DNA of 64,000 nt from contig VSOK01000008.1 in NCBI GenBank assembly GCA_009774765.1, positions 1 through 64,000 of the forward strand, given 5' to 3'. Both the position numbers and the translations under genes were made by a program. Under the pieces are notes generated by a model that saw nothing but the letters and a program-made list of their open reading frames with translations, searched no databases and had not been told where the DNA came from. This document shows positions 55,473 to 64,000 of the stretch, piece after piece. Source of the DNA: Bacteroidales bacterium. Its GTDB lineage: Bacteria > Bacteroidota > Bacteroidia > Bacteroidales > UBA932. Position 1 is the first letter of the stretch. Every line of letters starts with the position of its first letter.

Positions 55473-57140
55473 ATGAAGTCGGATATTGAAATTGCAAGGG
55501 GCATCACAATGAGGGAGATAAAGGATGTCGCCGAAGAAATCGGAATCCCGGAAAACGTAATAGAGCAGTACGGCAAGCATATAGCCAAAATTCCGGAGAC
55601 GTCAATAGATGAGGACAAAGTCAAAAAAAGCAGACTTATTCTCGTAACGGCAATCACCGCCACAAAATCCGGCATCGGCAAGACCACAGTATCGATAGGA
55701 CTGGCACTGGGCCTGAACAGGATCGGCAAAAAGGCAGTCCTGGCACTCAGGGAGCCCTCCCTCGGTCCATGTTTCGGGATGAAAGGAGGAGCGGCAGGAG
55801 GAGGATATGCCCAGATTATGCCGATGGACAAGATAAACCTGCATTTCACAGGAGACTTCCACGCTGTGACTTCCGCACACAACCTGATTTCAGCAGTACT
55901 GGACAATTACATATACCGACACCAGAAAGACGGTTTCGCCCTCAAGGAAATATTATGGAAAAGAGTGCTTGACGTCAACGACAGGTCACTGAGGCAGATA
56001 GTGACAGGACTGGGCCCGAGAACCAACGGACTTCCCCAGGAATCAGGATTCGACATCACACCGGCATCTGAAATAATGGCAATCCTCTGCCTTTCCTCGG
56101 ATCTTGAGGATATGAGGAGAAGGATAGACAACATAATACTCGGATTCACATTTGAAGATATGCCGTTCACAGTAAAGGACCTCGGCATCACAGGCTCTGT
56201 GCTTGTGCTTCTACAGGATGCGATAAGACCGAACCTGGTACAGACGACCGAAGGCACAGCCGCATTCGTGCACGGGGGACCTTTCGCCAACATAGCACAC
56301 GGGTGCAACTCGATCATAGCGACAAAGGCCGCTATGACATACGGTGATTACGCCATCACTGAAGCTGGTTTCGGAGCTGATCTCGGAGCCGAAAAATTCT
56401 TCAATATAAAATGCCGCAAAAGCGGGCTTGAACCGGCCCTGACAATACTTGTGGCGACACTGCGCGGCCTCAAGATGCACGGCAGCGTACCTCTTGAACG
56501 CATAGCGGAACCGGATGAGGACGGACTGCGCAAAGGATTCGCAAACCTTGACAGGCACATACGCAACCTGCAGAACTTCGGACAGACAGTCATCGTCTGC
56601 CTCAACAGATTCGCATCAGACTCGGACGAGGAACTTGACATAGTGCGCAGGCACTGCAAGGAATACGGTGCAGGATTCGCCCTGAACAACGCATTTTCAG
56701 AAGGCGGCGCAGGAGCAGAAGAACTTGCGGAACTGGTTGTACGGACATTGGAAGAAAAACCTTCAGAAGATCTGAAGCTGACCTACAATGACAGCTTCAG
56801 CATAAAGGAAAAGATAGAAAGCATTGCAAAAGAAATCTACGGTGCGTCTTCAGTGTCATTCAGCAGCCAGGCCAAAAAGAAATCCGCCCGTATCGAAGCT
56901 CTCGGAATGTCACATTTCCCTGTCTGTATAGCAAAGACCCAGTATTCGTTCTCCCAGGACGCCAAGGCCTACGGAGCACCTGAAGGATTCAATTTAGAGA
57001 TAAAGGACCTGATAATCAATGCTGGCGCAGAAATGATAGTGGCGATTGCCGGTGACATAATCAGGATGCCGGGACTTCCGGCAGAGCCGGCCGCCCTGAA
57101 GATAGACATAGTAAACGGCAACATAGAAGGTTTGAGCTGA
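55473..57140 (+). CDS. fhs: Formate-tetrahydrofolate ligase
   Basis: Fhs joins formate to tetrahydrofolate with ATP to give 10-formyl-THF for purine and fMet synthesis. The 555-residue protein has the nucleotide loop TATKSGIGKTT (about 62-72), REPSLGPCFGMKGGAAGGGYAQ and HFTGDFHA. It is followed 1 nt later by a PHP-family gene, so the two are co-translated. A near-match -7 element (TATTTTCG, 55430-55437) lies upstream. Confidence 0.96.
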   Translation: MKSDIEIARGITMREIKDVAEEIGIPENVIEQYGKHIAKIPETSIDEDKVKKSRLILVTAITATKSGIGKTTVSIGLALGLNRIGKKAVLALREPSLGPCFGMKGGAAGGGYAQIMPMDKINLHFTGDFHAVTSAHNLISAVLDNYIYRHQKDGFALKEILWKRVLDVNDRSLRQIVTGLGPRTNGLPQESGFDITPASEIMAILCLSSDLEDMRRRIDNIILGFTFEDMPFTVKDLGITGSVLVLLQDAIRPNLVQTTEGTAAFVHGGPFANIAHGCNSIIATKAAMTYGDYAITEAGFGADLGAEKFFNIKCRKSGLEPALTILVATLRGLKMHGSVPLERIAEPDEDGLRKGFANLDRHIRNLQNFGQTVIVCLNRFASDSDEELDIVRRHCKEYGAGFALNNAFSEGGAGAEELAELVVRTLEEKPSEDLKLTYNDSFSIKEKIESIAKEIYGASSVSFSSQAKKKSARIEALGMSHFPVCIAKTQYSFSQDAKAYGAPEGFNLEIKDLIINAGAEMIVAIAGDIIRMPGLPAEPAALKIDIVNGNIEGLS

Positions 57141-57141
57141 T

Positions 57142-57969
57142 ATGGGATTCTACGACAATCACAACCACAGCCAGTTTTCATTTGACGGATACAGAACCAC
57201 CGCTGAAGCATCCGCAAAAGCCGCATACACAGCCGGACTTGAAGGAATATGCTTCACCGACCATTGCGATTTCTATGTCCCTCCGATGAAGGCTGCCTAC
57301 GAAAAGTTCGTCTCTGAAGTATTCGACATAGAGGCGCAGCAGAAAGAGATCGACAGACTGTCCGGCACACTGAAGGGAATAAAGGTATTCAAAGGCATTG
57401 AAGCAGGCCTGTACCACGACTGCCGGCAGCAGCTACGTGAGCATCTGTCAAAGCACCGGTTCGACCAGGTCATAGCCTCAGTGCATTATATAGACGACAC
57501 GGACCCGTTTTACGGAGGATATTACGAAGGAAAAGACTGGAAACAGGCATACGGACATTACCTCGAAACAATATTCGAGGAAATGACCTGGCTCGTCGAC
57601 TTCGATATCCTTGGACATTATGACTATGTCGCAAGATATGCCCCGTATCCCCAATCCAGCATCTTCTACAAAGATTTCAGCGATATCCTGGATTCAATAT
57701 TAAAATATCTCGCACAAGAAGGCAAGGCCCTGGAAATCAACACAAAGACATACCAGGACTACAATGGACGCACACCTGTACTCGACAAGGACATACTGAT
57801 GAGGTACAAAGAATTGGGAGGGGAGCTTGTAAGCCTCGGCTCAGATTCGCACGATCCTTCAAGACCAGGGCACAGATTCGGAGAATTTGCCGCAATCCTG
57901 AAATCATACGGATTCCGTTATCTCACACATTTCGAAGCCCGCAAAGCCGTCCCTCTCACAATCGGATAA
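57142..57969 (+). CDS. PHP-family phosphatase (histidinol-phosphatase-like)
   Basis: The 275-residue protein has a PHP domain: DNHNHSQFS with H7 and H9, FTDHCDF, and the later metal residues in LGSDSHDPSRPGHRFGE. PHP proteins of this length are usually annotated as histidinol-phosphatase (HisK/HisJ type), which removes the phosphate from histidinol-phosphate. No other his gene is nearby, so another phosphoester may be the substrate. It is co-translated with fhs (1-nt gap). Confidence 0.8.
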   Translation: MGFYDNHNHSQFSFDGYRTTAEASAKAAYTAGLEGICFTDHCDFYVPPMKAAYEKFVSEVFDIEAQQKEIDRLSGTLKGIKVFKGIEAGLYHDCRQQLREHLSKHRFDQVIASVHYIDDTDPFYGGYYEGKDWKQAYGHYLETIFEEMTWLVDFDILGHYDYVARYAPYPQSSIFYKDFSDILDSILKYLAQEGKALEINTKTYQDYNGRTPVLDKDILMRYKELGGELVSLGSDSHDPSRPGHRFGEFAAILKSYGFRYLTHFEARKAVPLTIG

Positions 57970-57990
57970 TCCGCTCAGGGAACAGCTTTA

Positions 57991-60189
57991 TCAGTTTGCA
58001 ACTTCGCAGAGGAACTTCAGACGTACAAGACGGATGCACTGTTCGTCATAGTCAGGGCCAAGTTCATTCATAGCCTCATCTATGGAATCCGTTTCAGCGT
58101 CCTCGAGGAAGTAGTCATAGATATCCTGCATAGTGTCCTCGTCCATAATCTGCTCTATGTAATAGTTGAGGTTCAATTTCGTGCCCGAATAGACGATGGC
58201 CTCTATTTCGGAAAGAAGCTCGTTCATATCCAGCCCCCTGTTCCCTGCAATGTCTTCAAGCGAGTGTTTCCTGTCTATGCTCTGGATGATGAACACTTTG
58301 TTGGCAGACTTGTTGACAACTGATTTCACTACAAAATCATCAGGACGGTCAATGTCGTTCTCCTGGACATATTTTCCGATCAGTTCAATGAACTCCTTTC
58401 CGAATTTGCGCGCCTTGCCTTCTCCGACTCCCTGACAGTTCTTCAGTTCATCGTAAGTGACAGGATACATTATGGACATATCCTCAAGCGAGGCATCGCT
58501 GAATATCACCCAGGTCTGCAGATTCAGCCTCTTGGACATAGACTTGCGAAGGTCTTTCAGCATTGACAGAAGCATCATATCACCTCCGCCTCCTCCGCGG
58601 ACCGCCGCTGCGGGAGCGTCATCATCGTCATCCTCACCGTCCACGAATTCCCGTTCTTCCGTCAGCATAAGCTCGTATGGGGCTTCAAGGAATGCAAGTC
58701 CCGCATCCGTCACTGAAACCAGTCCATACGACTCGATATCCTTGTCCAGAAGATGAAGTATGATTCCCTGATGGATGACAGCCGACCAGAACTTGACCGA
58801 ATGCTCCTTGCCCGCACCGAAAAGCTCAAGCTCATCGTGCTTGTATGATTTTATAAGGGCATTTGAGACTCCTGACAGAATGTTTGCAAGATGCTCAGTC
58901 TTGAAATGCTCAGGCATAGACTGCACCAGTTCGATCAGAAGACACATTTCTTCCCTTCCGTCGAACCTCTTTTTCGGATGCAGACAGTTGTCGCACGCTC
59001 CGCAGTTGTCCTGCTGATAGCTTTCCCCGAAATAATTCAGAAGCAGTTTCCTCCGGCACTGGTTGGACTCAGCGTACGCCACTGTCTCAAGCAGAAGCTG
59101 CTTTCCTATCTCCTGTTCGGCGACAGGCTTGCCCTGCATGAATTTCTCAAGCTTCTGTATATCCTTATAGCTGTAGAATGCAATACAGTTTCCTTCCTTG
59201 CCGTCACGCCCTGCACGTCCGGTCTCCTGATAATAGCCCTCTATGCTTTTAGGGATATCATAATGTATCACAAAACGCACATCCGGCTTGTCTATGCCCA
59301 TACCGAACGCTATGGTCGCCACTATCACATTGATCTCTTCCGTCAGAAACTTGTCCTGATTTTCAGCCCGTGTCTTCGCATCAAGTCCGGCATGGTACGG
59401 CAATGCCTTTATACCATTGACATTCAGCAGCCCCGCAAGCTCTTCCACTTTTTTGCGGCTCAGGCAATAGATAATTCCGGAACGGTTCGGATGCTGCTTT
59501 ATGAATCTGATGATCTCCCTTTTAGGGTCGGACTTGTCACGTATCTCATAGTAGAGGTTCGGTCTGTTGAACGAAGACTTGAATACCTTCGCATCCTGCA
59601 TACCGAGGTTTTTCTGGATATCACTCTGGACTTTAGGGGTAGCGGTAGCGGTCAACGCAATGACAGGGGCATTGCCTATATCTTCCATTATCGCCCTCAG
59701 ACGACGGTATTCAGGCCTGAAGTCGTGTCCCCATTCAGAAATGCAGTGCGCCTCATCAATTGCATAGAATGAAATCTTTATCTCCTTCAGCAAGGCGATG
59801 TTCTCCGCTTTTGTCAACGACTCCGGAGCCACGTAAAGCAGCTTTGTGACTCCCGACAGCAAATCTTCCTTGACCTCCGCAATCTGCACCTTGGTCAGAG
59901 AGGAATTCAGGAAATGCGCGATACCGTCCTGGCCCGACACGAATCCCCTGATCGCATCCACCTGGTTTTTCATAAGCGCGATCAAAGGCGACACAACAAT
60001 CGCCGTCCCGTCCATAACAAGGGCAGGAAGCTGATAGCACAATGATTTCCCTCCACCGGTAGGCATAAGGACAAAGGCATTGTTGCCTTTGACAAGGTGA
60101 CTTATAATCTCTTCCTGGCTGCCTTTGAAAGAGTCAAAGCCGAAAAATTCCTTCAATTTGCTGTGAAGCGCTGCTGAATCGATATCCAT
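57991..60189 (-). CDS. recQ: RecQ-family DNA helicase
   Basis: RecQ unwinds DNA 3-prime to 5-prime during repair. The 732-residue protein has Walker A MPTGGGKS (about 43-50), the DEAH box, the RecQ zinc-binding domain (C...CGACDNC) near 375-405, an RQC winged helix, and an HRDC domain (about 530-610), followed by a roughly 120-residue C-terminal extension. An acidic, Gly-rich linker (about 515-540) precedes HRDC. The ATG at 60189 is preferred over a TTG 9 nt upstream. Confidence 0.95.
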   Translation of the reverse strand: MDIDSAALHSKLKEFFGFDSFKGSQEEIISHLVKGNNAFVLMPTGGGKSLCYQLPALVMDGTAIVVSPLIALMKNQVDAIRGFVSGQDGIAHFLNSSLTKVQIAEVKEDLLSGVTKLLYVAPESLTKAENIALLKEIKISFYAIDEAHCISEWGHDFRPEYRRLRAIMEDIGNAPVIALTATATPKVQSDIQKNLGMQDAKVFKSSFNRPNLYYEIRDKSDPKREIIRFIKQHPNRSGIIYCLSRKKVEELAGLLNVNGIKALPYHAGLDAKTRAENQDKFLTEEINVIVATIAFGMGIDKPDVRFVIHYDIPKSIEGYYQETGRAGRDGKEGNCIAFYSYKDIQKLEKFMQGKPVAEQEIGKQLLLETVAYAESNQCRRKLLLNYFGESYQQDNCGACDNCLHPKKRFDGREEMCLLIELVQSMPEHFKTEHLANILSGVSNALIKSYKHDELELFGAGKEHSVKFWSAVIHQGIILHLLDKDIESYGLVSVTDAGLAFLEAPYELMLTEEREFVDGEDDDDDAPAAAVRGGGGGDMMLLSMLKDLRKSMSKRLNLQTWVIFSDASLEDMSIMYPVTYDELKNCQGVGEGKARKFGKEFIELIGKYVQENDIDRPDDFVVKSVVNKSANKVFIIQSIDRKHSLEDIAGNRGLDMNELLSEIEAIVYSGTKLNLNYYIEQIMDEDTMQDIYDYFLEDAETDSIDEAMNELGPDYDEQCIRLVRLKFLCEVAN

Positions 60190-60262
60190 AAATAACAAAT
60201 AATTTCAACTAAGTTATAATAATATTTTTTGCCTGACAAATATTTATTGGTGTTTTTAATTG

Positions 60263-60270
60263 TATATTTG
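60263..60270 (+). promoter_or_regulatory. Promoter -7 element of the nhaA-FKBP operon
   Basis: TATATTTG matches TAnnTTTG. Transcription would begin near 60276, about 60 nt before the nhaA ATG at 60337. The -33 region is not clear. Confidence 0.5.
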
Positions 60271-60336
60271 CCGTCCCAAATATTGAAATTCAGAACGGGA
60301 ACTTCTGAAAAAAGACAGAATATATCCGAATCAGAA

Positions 60337-61764
60337 ATGGAAAACAAGTTGCAACAGTACAGAAACCGTGAAATTCTTCACATATTTAATGCTTTTGTAC
60401 ACAATCAGACCACAGGAGGAATCCTTCTGCTCCTGTGCGCAATAGTCGCCGTAGTGATGGCGACAGTCCCGGGAGGGGAATGGTTTGACAGGATGTGGGA
60501 AAACAGCGCAAGCATCTCAGTCGGAAATTTCTCCATAGACATGACGCTGCGCGAATGGATAAACGATGCCCTGATGGCGGTCTTCTTTTTTGTAGTAGGA
60601 CTTGAAATCAAGCGTGAGATGCTTGTAGGGCAGCTGTCTTCCATCAAAAGATCCATACTTCCCATTATGGCGGCTGCAGGAGGAATGCTGGTACCTGCCA
60701 TAATCTTTACAATTTTCAACCACGGGAATCCCGACACCGCACACGGATGGGGAATTCCTATGGCCACCGACATCGCATTCGCCGTCGGAGTCCTTTCAAT
60801 TCTGGGCGACAAGGTCCCTCCAGGAATAAAGGTCTTCCTTACCGCACTGGCCATCGTGGATGACCTGGGGGCAATCATCGTACTTGCAATATTCTATCCG
60901 ACCCACGCGATTCATTTCAGCTGCCTGCTTTATGTCGCGCTCATACTTCTCGTGCTGTATATCTTCAACAGGATGCACGTCAAGAATAAGCTGATGTACA
61001 TCATCCCCGGTCTTTTCATGTGGTACTTCACATACCAGTCCGGCATACACGCGACAATTTCAGGAGTTCTTCTCGCTATGGTAATCCCAGCAAGGGGAAC
61101 CATCAATGAGCTCAAGTTCCAGAACAAGATCGAATATCTGCTGAAGAAATTCAAGCTGACAAGCAACGCGCAGATAAACATACTCGCAAGTCCTGAACAG
61201 CAGCATATCATACACAGCATGAACCAGGAAATTCTGAAAGTCGACCCTCTGATGCACACGTTTGAAAGCAAGCTGCATCCGGTCGTGACTTTCCTGATAA
61301 TGCCTCTGTTCGCATTGGCAAATGCAGGAGTAGCCCTGAATTTCAACAATTTCGGTGAAGGCATACCTTCACTTGCGCTCGGCATATTCTTCGGACTTCT
61401 GCTCGGAAAGCCTATAGGAATATTCCTCTTCAGCTTCATCAGCATCAAATGCAGGATGGCAGCTATGCCAAGCGGCATAACGTGGGCACAGCTCGCAGCC
61501 GCCGGAGTACTCGGAGGAATAGGATTCACAATGTCGATATTCGTCAATGGCCTGGCATTCAACGACCCTATACTGACAGATATAGGAAAGATCAGCATTC
61601 TAATCACATCGACAACAGCTGCCGTCTGCGGACTTGCGGCAATCAGGTGCACCTGCAAGGAAAAGGCTGCCAAGCTTACCGCCGCGCAGATACTTCCGGA
61701 GAACAAGAACAGAATAAAAGCGGCTCCAGGAATTGAAAGCCACAAAGAAAAACCAACAAAATAA
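60337..61764 (+). CDS. nhaA: Na+/H+ antiporter NhaA
   Basis: NhaA exchanges two protons for one sodium ion in the inner membrane. The 475-residue sequence has about 11-12 hydrophobic helices and the transport aspartates D145 (TDIAFAVG) and the pair D175-D176 (AIVDDLGAI). The start at 60337 is the first ATG after the promoter; the open frame further upstream reads into the promoter. FKBP follows after 7 nt. Confidence 0.94.
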   Translation: MENKLQQYRNREILHIFNAFVHNQTTGGILLLLCAIVAVVMATVPGGEWFDRMWENSASISVGNFSIDMTLREWINDALMAVFFFVVGLEIKREMLVGQLSSIKRSILPIMAAAGGMLVPAIIFTIFNHGNPDTAHGWGIPMATDIAFAVGVLSILGDKVPPGIKVFLTALAIVDDLGAIIVLAIFYPTHAIHFSCLLYVALILLVLYIFNRMHVKNKLMYIIPGLFMWYFTYQSGIHATISGVLLAMVIPARGTINELKFQNKIEYLLKKFKLTSNAQINILASPEQQHIIHSMNQEILKVDPLMHTFESKLHPVVTFLIMPLFALANAGVALNFNNFGEGIPSLALGIFFGLLLGKPIGIFLFSFISIKCRMAAMPSGITWAQLAAAGVLGGIGFTMSIFVNGLAFNDPILTDIGKISILITSTTAAVCGLAAIRCTCKEKAAKLTAAQILPENKNRIKAAPGIESHKEKPTK

Positions 61765-61771
61765 AAGTAAT

Positions 61772-62515
61772 ATGAAAACAGTAAAATTTATCGCAGCAGC
61801 AGTAGCGGCAATCGCTTTCGCCGCTTCCTGCCAGTCAAACGGCGGAGTTGAAACAGAAGCACAGCTCCCGACAAAAGCAGAAACTGATTCCGTAAGCTAC
61901 CTTATAGGTGTCAACTTCGGCTATTTCATCAAATCAAACAATTTCGGTGAAGACCTCAACTATGCGCAGATCAAAAAAGGTATGATGGATTTCATCAAGG
62001 CAGAAGGAACTCCGAACGATCCTGAATTCAACGGACAGTTCAAGATAAGCCCTGAAAAGATGAACGAGCTTTTCAACGATTTCATCACAAAGAGAAACGC
62101 CTATACAGCAGAGGTAAACCAGAAGAAAGGCGAGAAATTCCTTGAGGAGAACAAGATGAAAGACGGCATCGTAGTTACAGAGAGCGGTCTTCAGTACAGA
62201 ATCATCGAAGCAGGAAACGACGTTAAAGCAGGTCCTGCCGACACTGTATATGTACATTACACAGGAACACTCATCGACGGTACCGAGTTTGACGCAAGCG
62301 ACCGCACAAAAGAGCCGGTAAAACTTATGCTCAACAGGGTCATCAAAGGTTGGACAGAAGGTCTCCAGCTTGTAGGTGAGGGCGGAAAGCTCCAGCTCTA
62401 CATTCCGTCTGATCTTGGCTACGGTCCACGTGCAACAGGTTCAATCGGAGCAAACTCTACTCTTATTTTTGACATTGACGTTGTCAAAGTCGGCAAAGTT
62501 GCAGCAGAGGAGTAA
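61772..62515 (+). CDS. FKBP-type peptidyl-prolyl isomerase lipoprotein
   Basis: The 247-residue lipoprotein (lipobox FAASC, C20) has a Mip-like helical N-terminal dimerisation region (about 30-140) and a C-terminal FKBP domain (about 155-247) with VYVHYTGTLIDGTEFDAS and the active-site DLGYGPRATGSIGANSTLIF. It assists folding of envelope proteins. The ATG at 61772 is chosen for the signal peptide; an earlier ATG lies inside nhaA. DUF3127 follows after 24 nt. Confidence 0.94.
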   Translation: MKTVKFIAAAVAAIAFAASCQSNGGVETEAQLPTKAETDSVSYLIGVNFGYFIKSNNFGEDLNYAQIKKGMMDFIKAEGTPNDPEFNGQFKISPEKMNELFNDFITKRNAYTAEVNQKKGEKFLEENKMKDGIVVTESGLQYRIIEAGNDVKAGPADTVYVHYTGTLIDGTEFDASDRTKEPVKLMLNRVIKGWTEGLQLVGEGGKLQLYIPSDLGYGPRATGSIGANSTLIFDIDVVKVGKVAAEE

Positions 62516-62539
62516 AAACAACCGGAGAATCATTACGAT

Positions 62540-62935
62540 ATGGCTTTGGAAATAGAAGGCAAGATAGTACGTAAGCTGAACGTCCAGAACGGAGTTTCAG
62601 CAAGAGGGAATTGGGCGAAGCAGGAATTTATCGTCGAATATCAGGAAGGTAATTTCCCGTCCCAGATATGCTTCAACGTGTGGGGAGAAGACAAGGTAAA
62701 GGATCTGGAAAAATTCCAGGTCGGAGACAAAGTGAAGATTGCCTTCAACCTCAGCAGCAGGGAGTACAACGGACGCTGGTACAATGATATCCGCGCCTGG
62801 AGAATAGAGGCGACCGGTGCACCGGTTCCTCCATACCAGGCTCCAGGAGCTGCTCCTGCGGGCTCGGCTCCGCTGCCGACAATCGACGACATGCCTGCGG
62901 ATTTCGGCGGCAACGATGACGACCTGCCGTTCTGA
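62540..62935 (+). CDS. DUF3127 protein with SSB-like acidic C-terminus
   Basis: The 131-residue protein belongs to DUF3127, a Bacteroidota family with an OB-fold-like beta core (about 1-95: EIEGKIVRKLN, KQEFIVEYQEG, DKVKIAFNLSSREYNGRWYNDIRAW). A Pro/Ala-rich linker (about 96-115) follows and the protein ends in DDDLPF. That tip resembles the DDDIPF end of single-stranded DNA-binding protein, which recruits repair and replication proteins. It is therefore plausibly a single-stranded nucleic-acid-binding protein; the evidence is architecture only. Confidence 0.82.
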   Translation: MALEIEGKIVRKLNVQNGVSARGNWAKQEFIVEYQEGNFPSQICFNVWGEDKVKDLEKFQVGDKVKIAFNLSSREYNGRWYNDIRAWRIEATGAPVPPYQAPGAAPAGSAPLPTIDDMPADFGGNDDDLPF

Positions 62936-62950
62936 CACGGCCTTTACAAT

Positions 62951-62984
62951 AAAAAAGCGACTGGTTATTCCCGGTCGCTTTTTT
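62951..62984. terminator. Bidirectional terminator between DUF3127 and miaA
   Basis: AAAAAAGCGAC (62951-62961) pairs with 62974-62984, extended by 3 inner pairs around TTATTC, and is flanked by A and T runs. It overlaps the miaA stop codon. Confidence 0.85.
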
Positions 62985-63898
62985 TATATCTGCTTCCACT
63001 TTATTGACTTGTCGCGGTTCCAGTACGAAAGCTGACGCTTGGCATAATGGCGCGTATTGCGCTGAATAAGCTCCACGGCACGCTCCAGGGATGTCACAGG
63101 ACCGTCCCCCGGAGTCTGCGGAGTCCACCCTTCCGATGAGACCTTTCCATCCAGAAAATCAAACCAGTCAAAAATCTCCTTATAGCCCACCGTCTGCAAC
63201 GCAGGCAGATTACGGAATTGTACAAGAGAACGGACTTCCTCCACAAGCCCGTCATCAACCATCTGAAGGACACGCCTGTTGCACCTGTCATAGAGCACAT
63301 CACGTGAGCGTACAAGCCCTATCTTCTCTATCTCGAACTCACGTCTTTTCATAGGTGATGTCTTGAACGAGGAAAACGGTCTTCCGGTCATAAGACAGAC
63401 TTCCAAAGCGCGCACCACCCTCTGTCCATTGGCTATGTCAATGGAAGAATAGCTCTCGGGATCAAGGCGTTTCAAATCAAGACGCAGTGATTCCACCCCC
63501 TCCGACGCAAGCCTTTCCGTCAACTCTGAACGAAGTGACTGATCGGCTGGCGGAAAATCATCAAGCCCGTTGCACACGGCATCTATATAGAAACCTGAAC
63601 CGCCGGCCATAACCAGAGTCTCGTGCCCTTCATCAAAAAGCGACCTTATAAGATCAAGAGCCTCTATTTCATATTTTCCTGCAGTATACAGATCCTGAAC
63701 AGTATGTGTATGTATAAAATAATGCTTCACGGCAGCAAGCTGTGAAGCAGACGGGACGGCAGTCCCGATGGACATTTCCCGATATATCTGCCGGGAATCG
63801 CATGAGATGACAGGAGAGCCGAGTGAAATGGCCGTCTCAATACTGAAATCGGTCTTTCCGACTGCGGTCGGTCCCAAAATGACAAGCAGCTTCTTCAT
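62984..63898 (-). CDS. miaA: tRNA dimethylallyltransferase
   Basis: MiaA transfers the dimethylallyl group of DMAPP (made by IspH at 35132) to A37 of UNN-decoding tRNAs. The 304-residue protein has the P-loop GPTAVGKT (9-16), ISCDSRQIYREM, AGGSGFYI and the C-terminal TVGYKEIFDW and RQLSYWNRD segments. It joins tsaB as a second position-37 tRNA modifier in the window. Confidence 0.96.
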   Translation of the reverse strand: MKKLLVILGPTAVGKTDFSIETAISLGSPVISCDSRQIYREMSIGTAVPSASQLAAVKHYFIHTHTVQDLYTAGKYEIEALDLIRSLFDEGHETLVMAGGSGFYIDAVCNGLDDFPPADQSLRSELTERLASEGVESLRLDLKRLDPESYSSIDIANGQRVVRALEVCLMTGRPFSSFKTSPMKRREFEIEKIGLVRSRDVLYDRCNRRVLQMVDDGLVEEVRSLVQFRNLPALQTVGYKEIFDWFDFLDGKVSSEGWTPQTPGDGPVTSLERAVELIQRNTRHYAKRQLSYWNRDKSIKWKQI

Positions 63899-63931
63899 AC
63901 AAGTCCGTCCGTTCCGGGCCTTAGGAAAGCC

Positions 63932-64000
63932 TACTCGTCATCTTCGTCTCCGTCAAAGATTTCCTCTTCGGATTCATCATCCTGATCAGTGTCATCATCA
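63932..64000 (-). CDS. Acidic C-terminus of a partial protein
   Basis: The minus-strand frame ending with TAG at 63932-63934 encodes 22 residues, mostly Asp and Glu, that run off the right edge. A tail of this kind is common in several unrelated proteins, so nothing more is assigned. It lies 33 nt upstream of miaA in the same direction. Confidence 0.55.

Overview
The window is chromosomal DNA from a member of the Bacteroidota, most likely order Bacteroidales. The evidence is: promoter-like TAnnTTTG elements, one of them with a perfect TTTG at 19-nt spacing (36092-36122); a DksA that has lost its zinc cysteines; a type-2 IleRS; a LspA with the long insert before its second catalytic Asp; a GT3/GT35/GH57/GH133 glycogen cluster; a Ser-type sulfatase and a GH109 lipoprotein; and DUF4783, DUF3127 and DUF4369 proteins. 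The closest genus cannot be told by eye. Genes are packed tightly, with 1-30 nt gaps and many short overlaps. There is no rRNA, tRNA, IS element, prophage or CRISPR array, and no gene-free stretch longer than about 250 nt.

Layout. (1) 248-6538: a divergent 2-hydroxyacid dehydrogenase faces the operon ileS-dksA-lspA-aspartate-dehydrogenase-like gene. (2) 6629-9263: cvpA-like, tsaB, a 22-bp tandem repeat and a DUF4143 ATPase. (3) 9398-11407: greA, a HIT protein and a thioredoxin-fold lipoprotein. (4) 11512-24968: a 13.5-kb run xseA-xseB-glgB-GH133 debranching enzyme-GT4-GH57-(GT3 synthase fused to GT35 phosphorylase)-ribF-small membrane protein. It is the metabolic centrepiece: synthesis, branching, debranching and phosphorolysis of glycogen, apparently from UDP-glucose because the synthase is GT3 and no glgC is present. 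(5) 25131-28282: engB-prs-Cys-rich membrane protein-der. (6) 28472-34299: DUF4783, rlmH, a very large sensor kinase and a convergent sigma-54-type response regulator. (7) 34425-36731: cmk, ispH, efp. (8) 36913-41193: dnaX, lptB, sulfatase. (9) 41264-46691: secreted protein, M16 peptidase, O-methyltransferase, LuxR regulator, SDR and epimerase. (10) 46710-55382: HdeD-like, dnaG, metG, GH109, murB, murA. (11) 55473-63898: fhs, PHP phosphatase, recQ, nhaA, FKBP, DUF3127 and miaA, with the acidic tail of one more protein at the right edge.

Most of the window is housekeeping and I do not see a clearly undescribed multi-gene system. The points of interest are altered active sites and unusual architectures. 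MurA has Asp where fosfomycin binds Cys. IleRS carries GIHH in place of HxGH. A glycogen synthase is fused to a phosphorylase, and the neighbouring GH57 enzyme ends in a histone-like Lys/Ala tail. Two dehydrogenase-like proteins and one TlpA-like protein lack expected catalytic residues. The response regulator has no DNA-binding domain, and an OB-fold-type DUF3127 protein ends in an SSB-like tip. Several of these are probably lineage traits rather than novelties of this genome.
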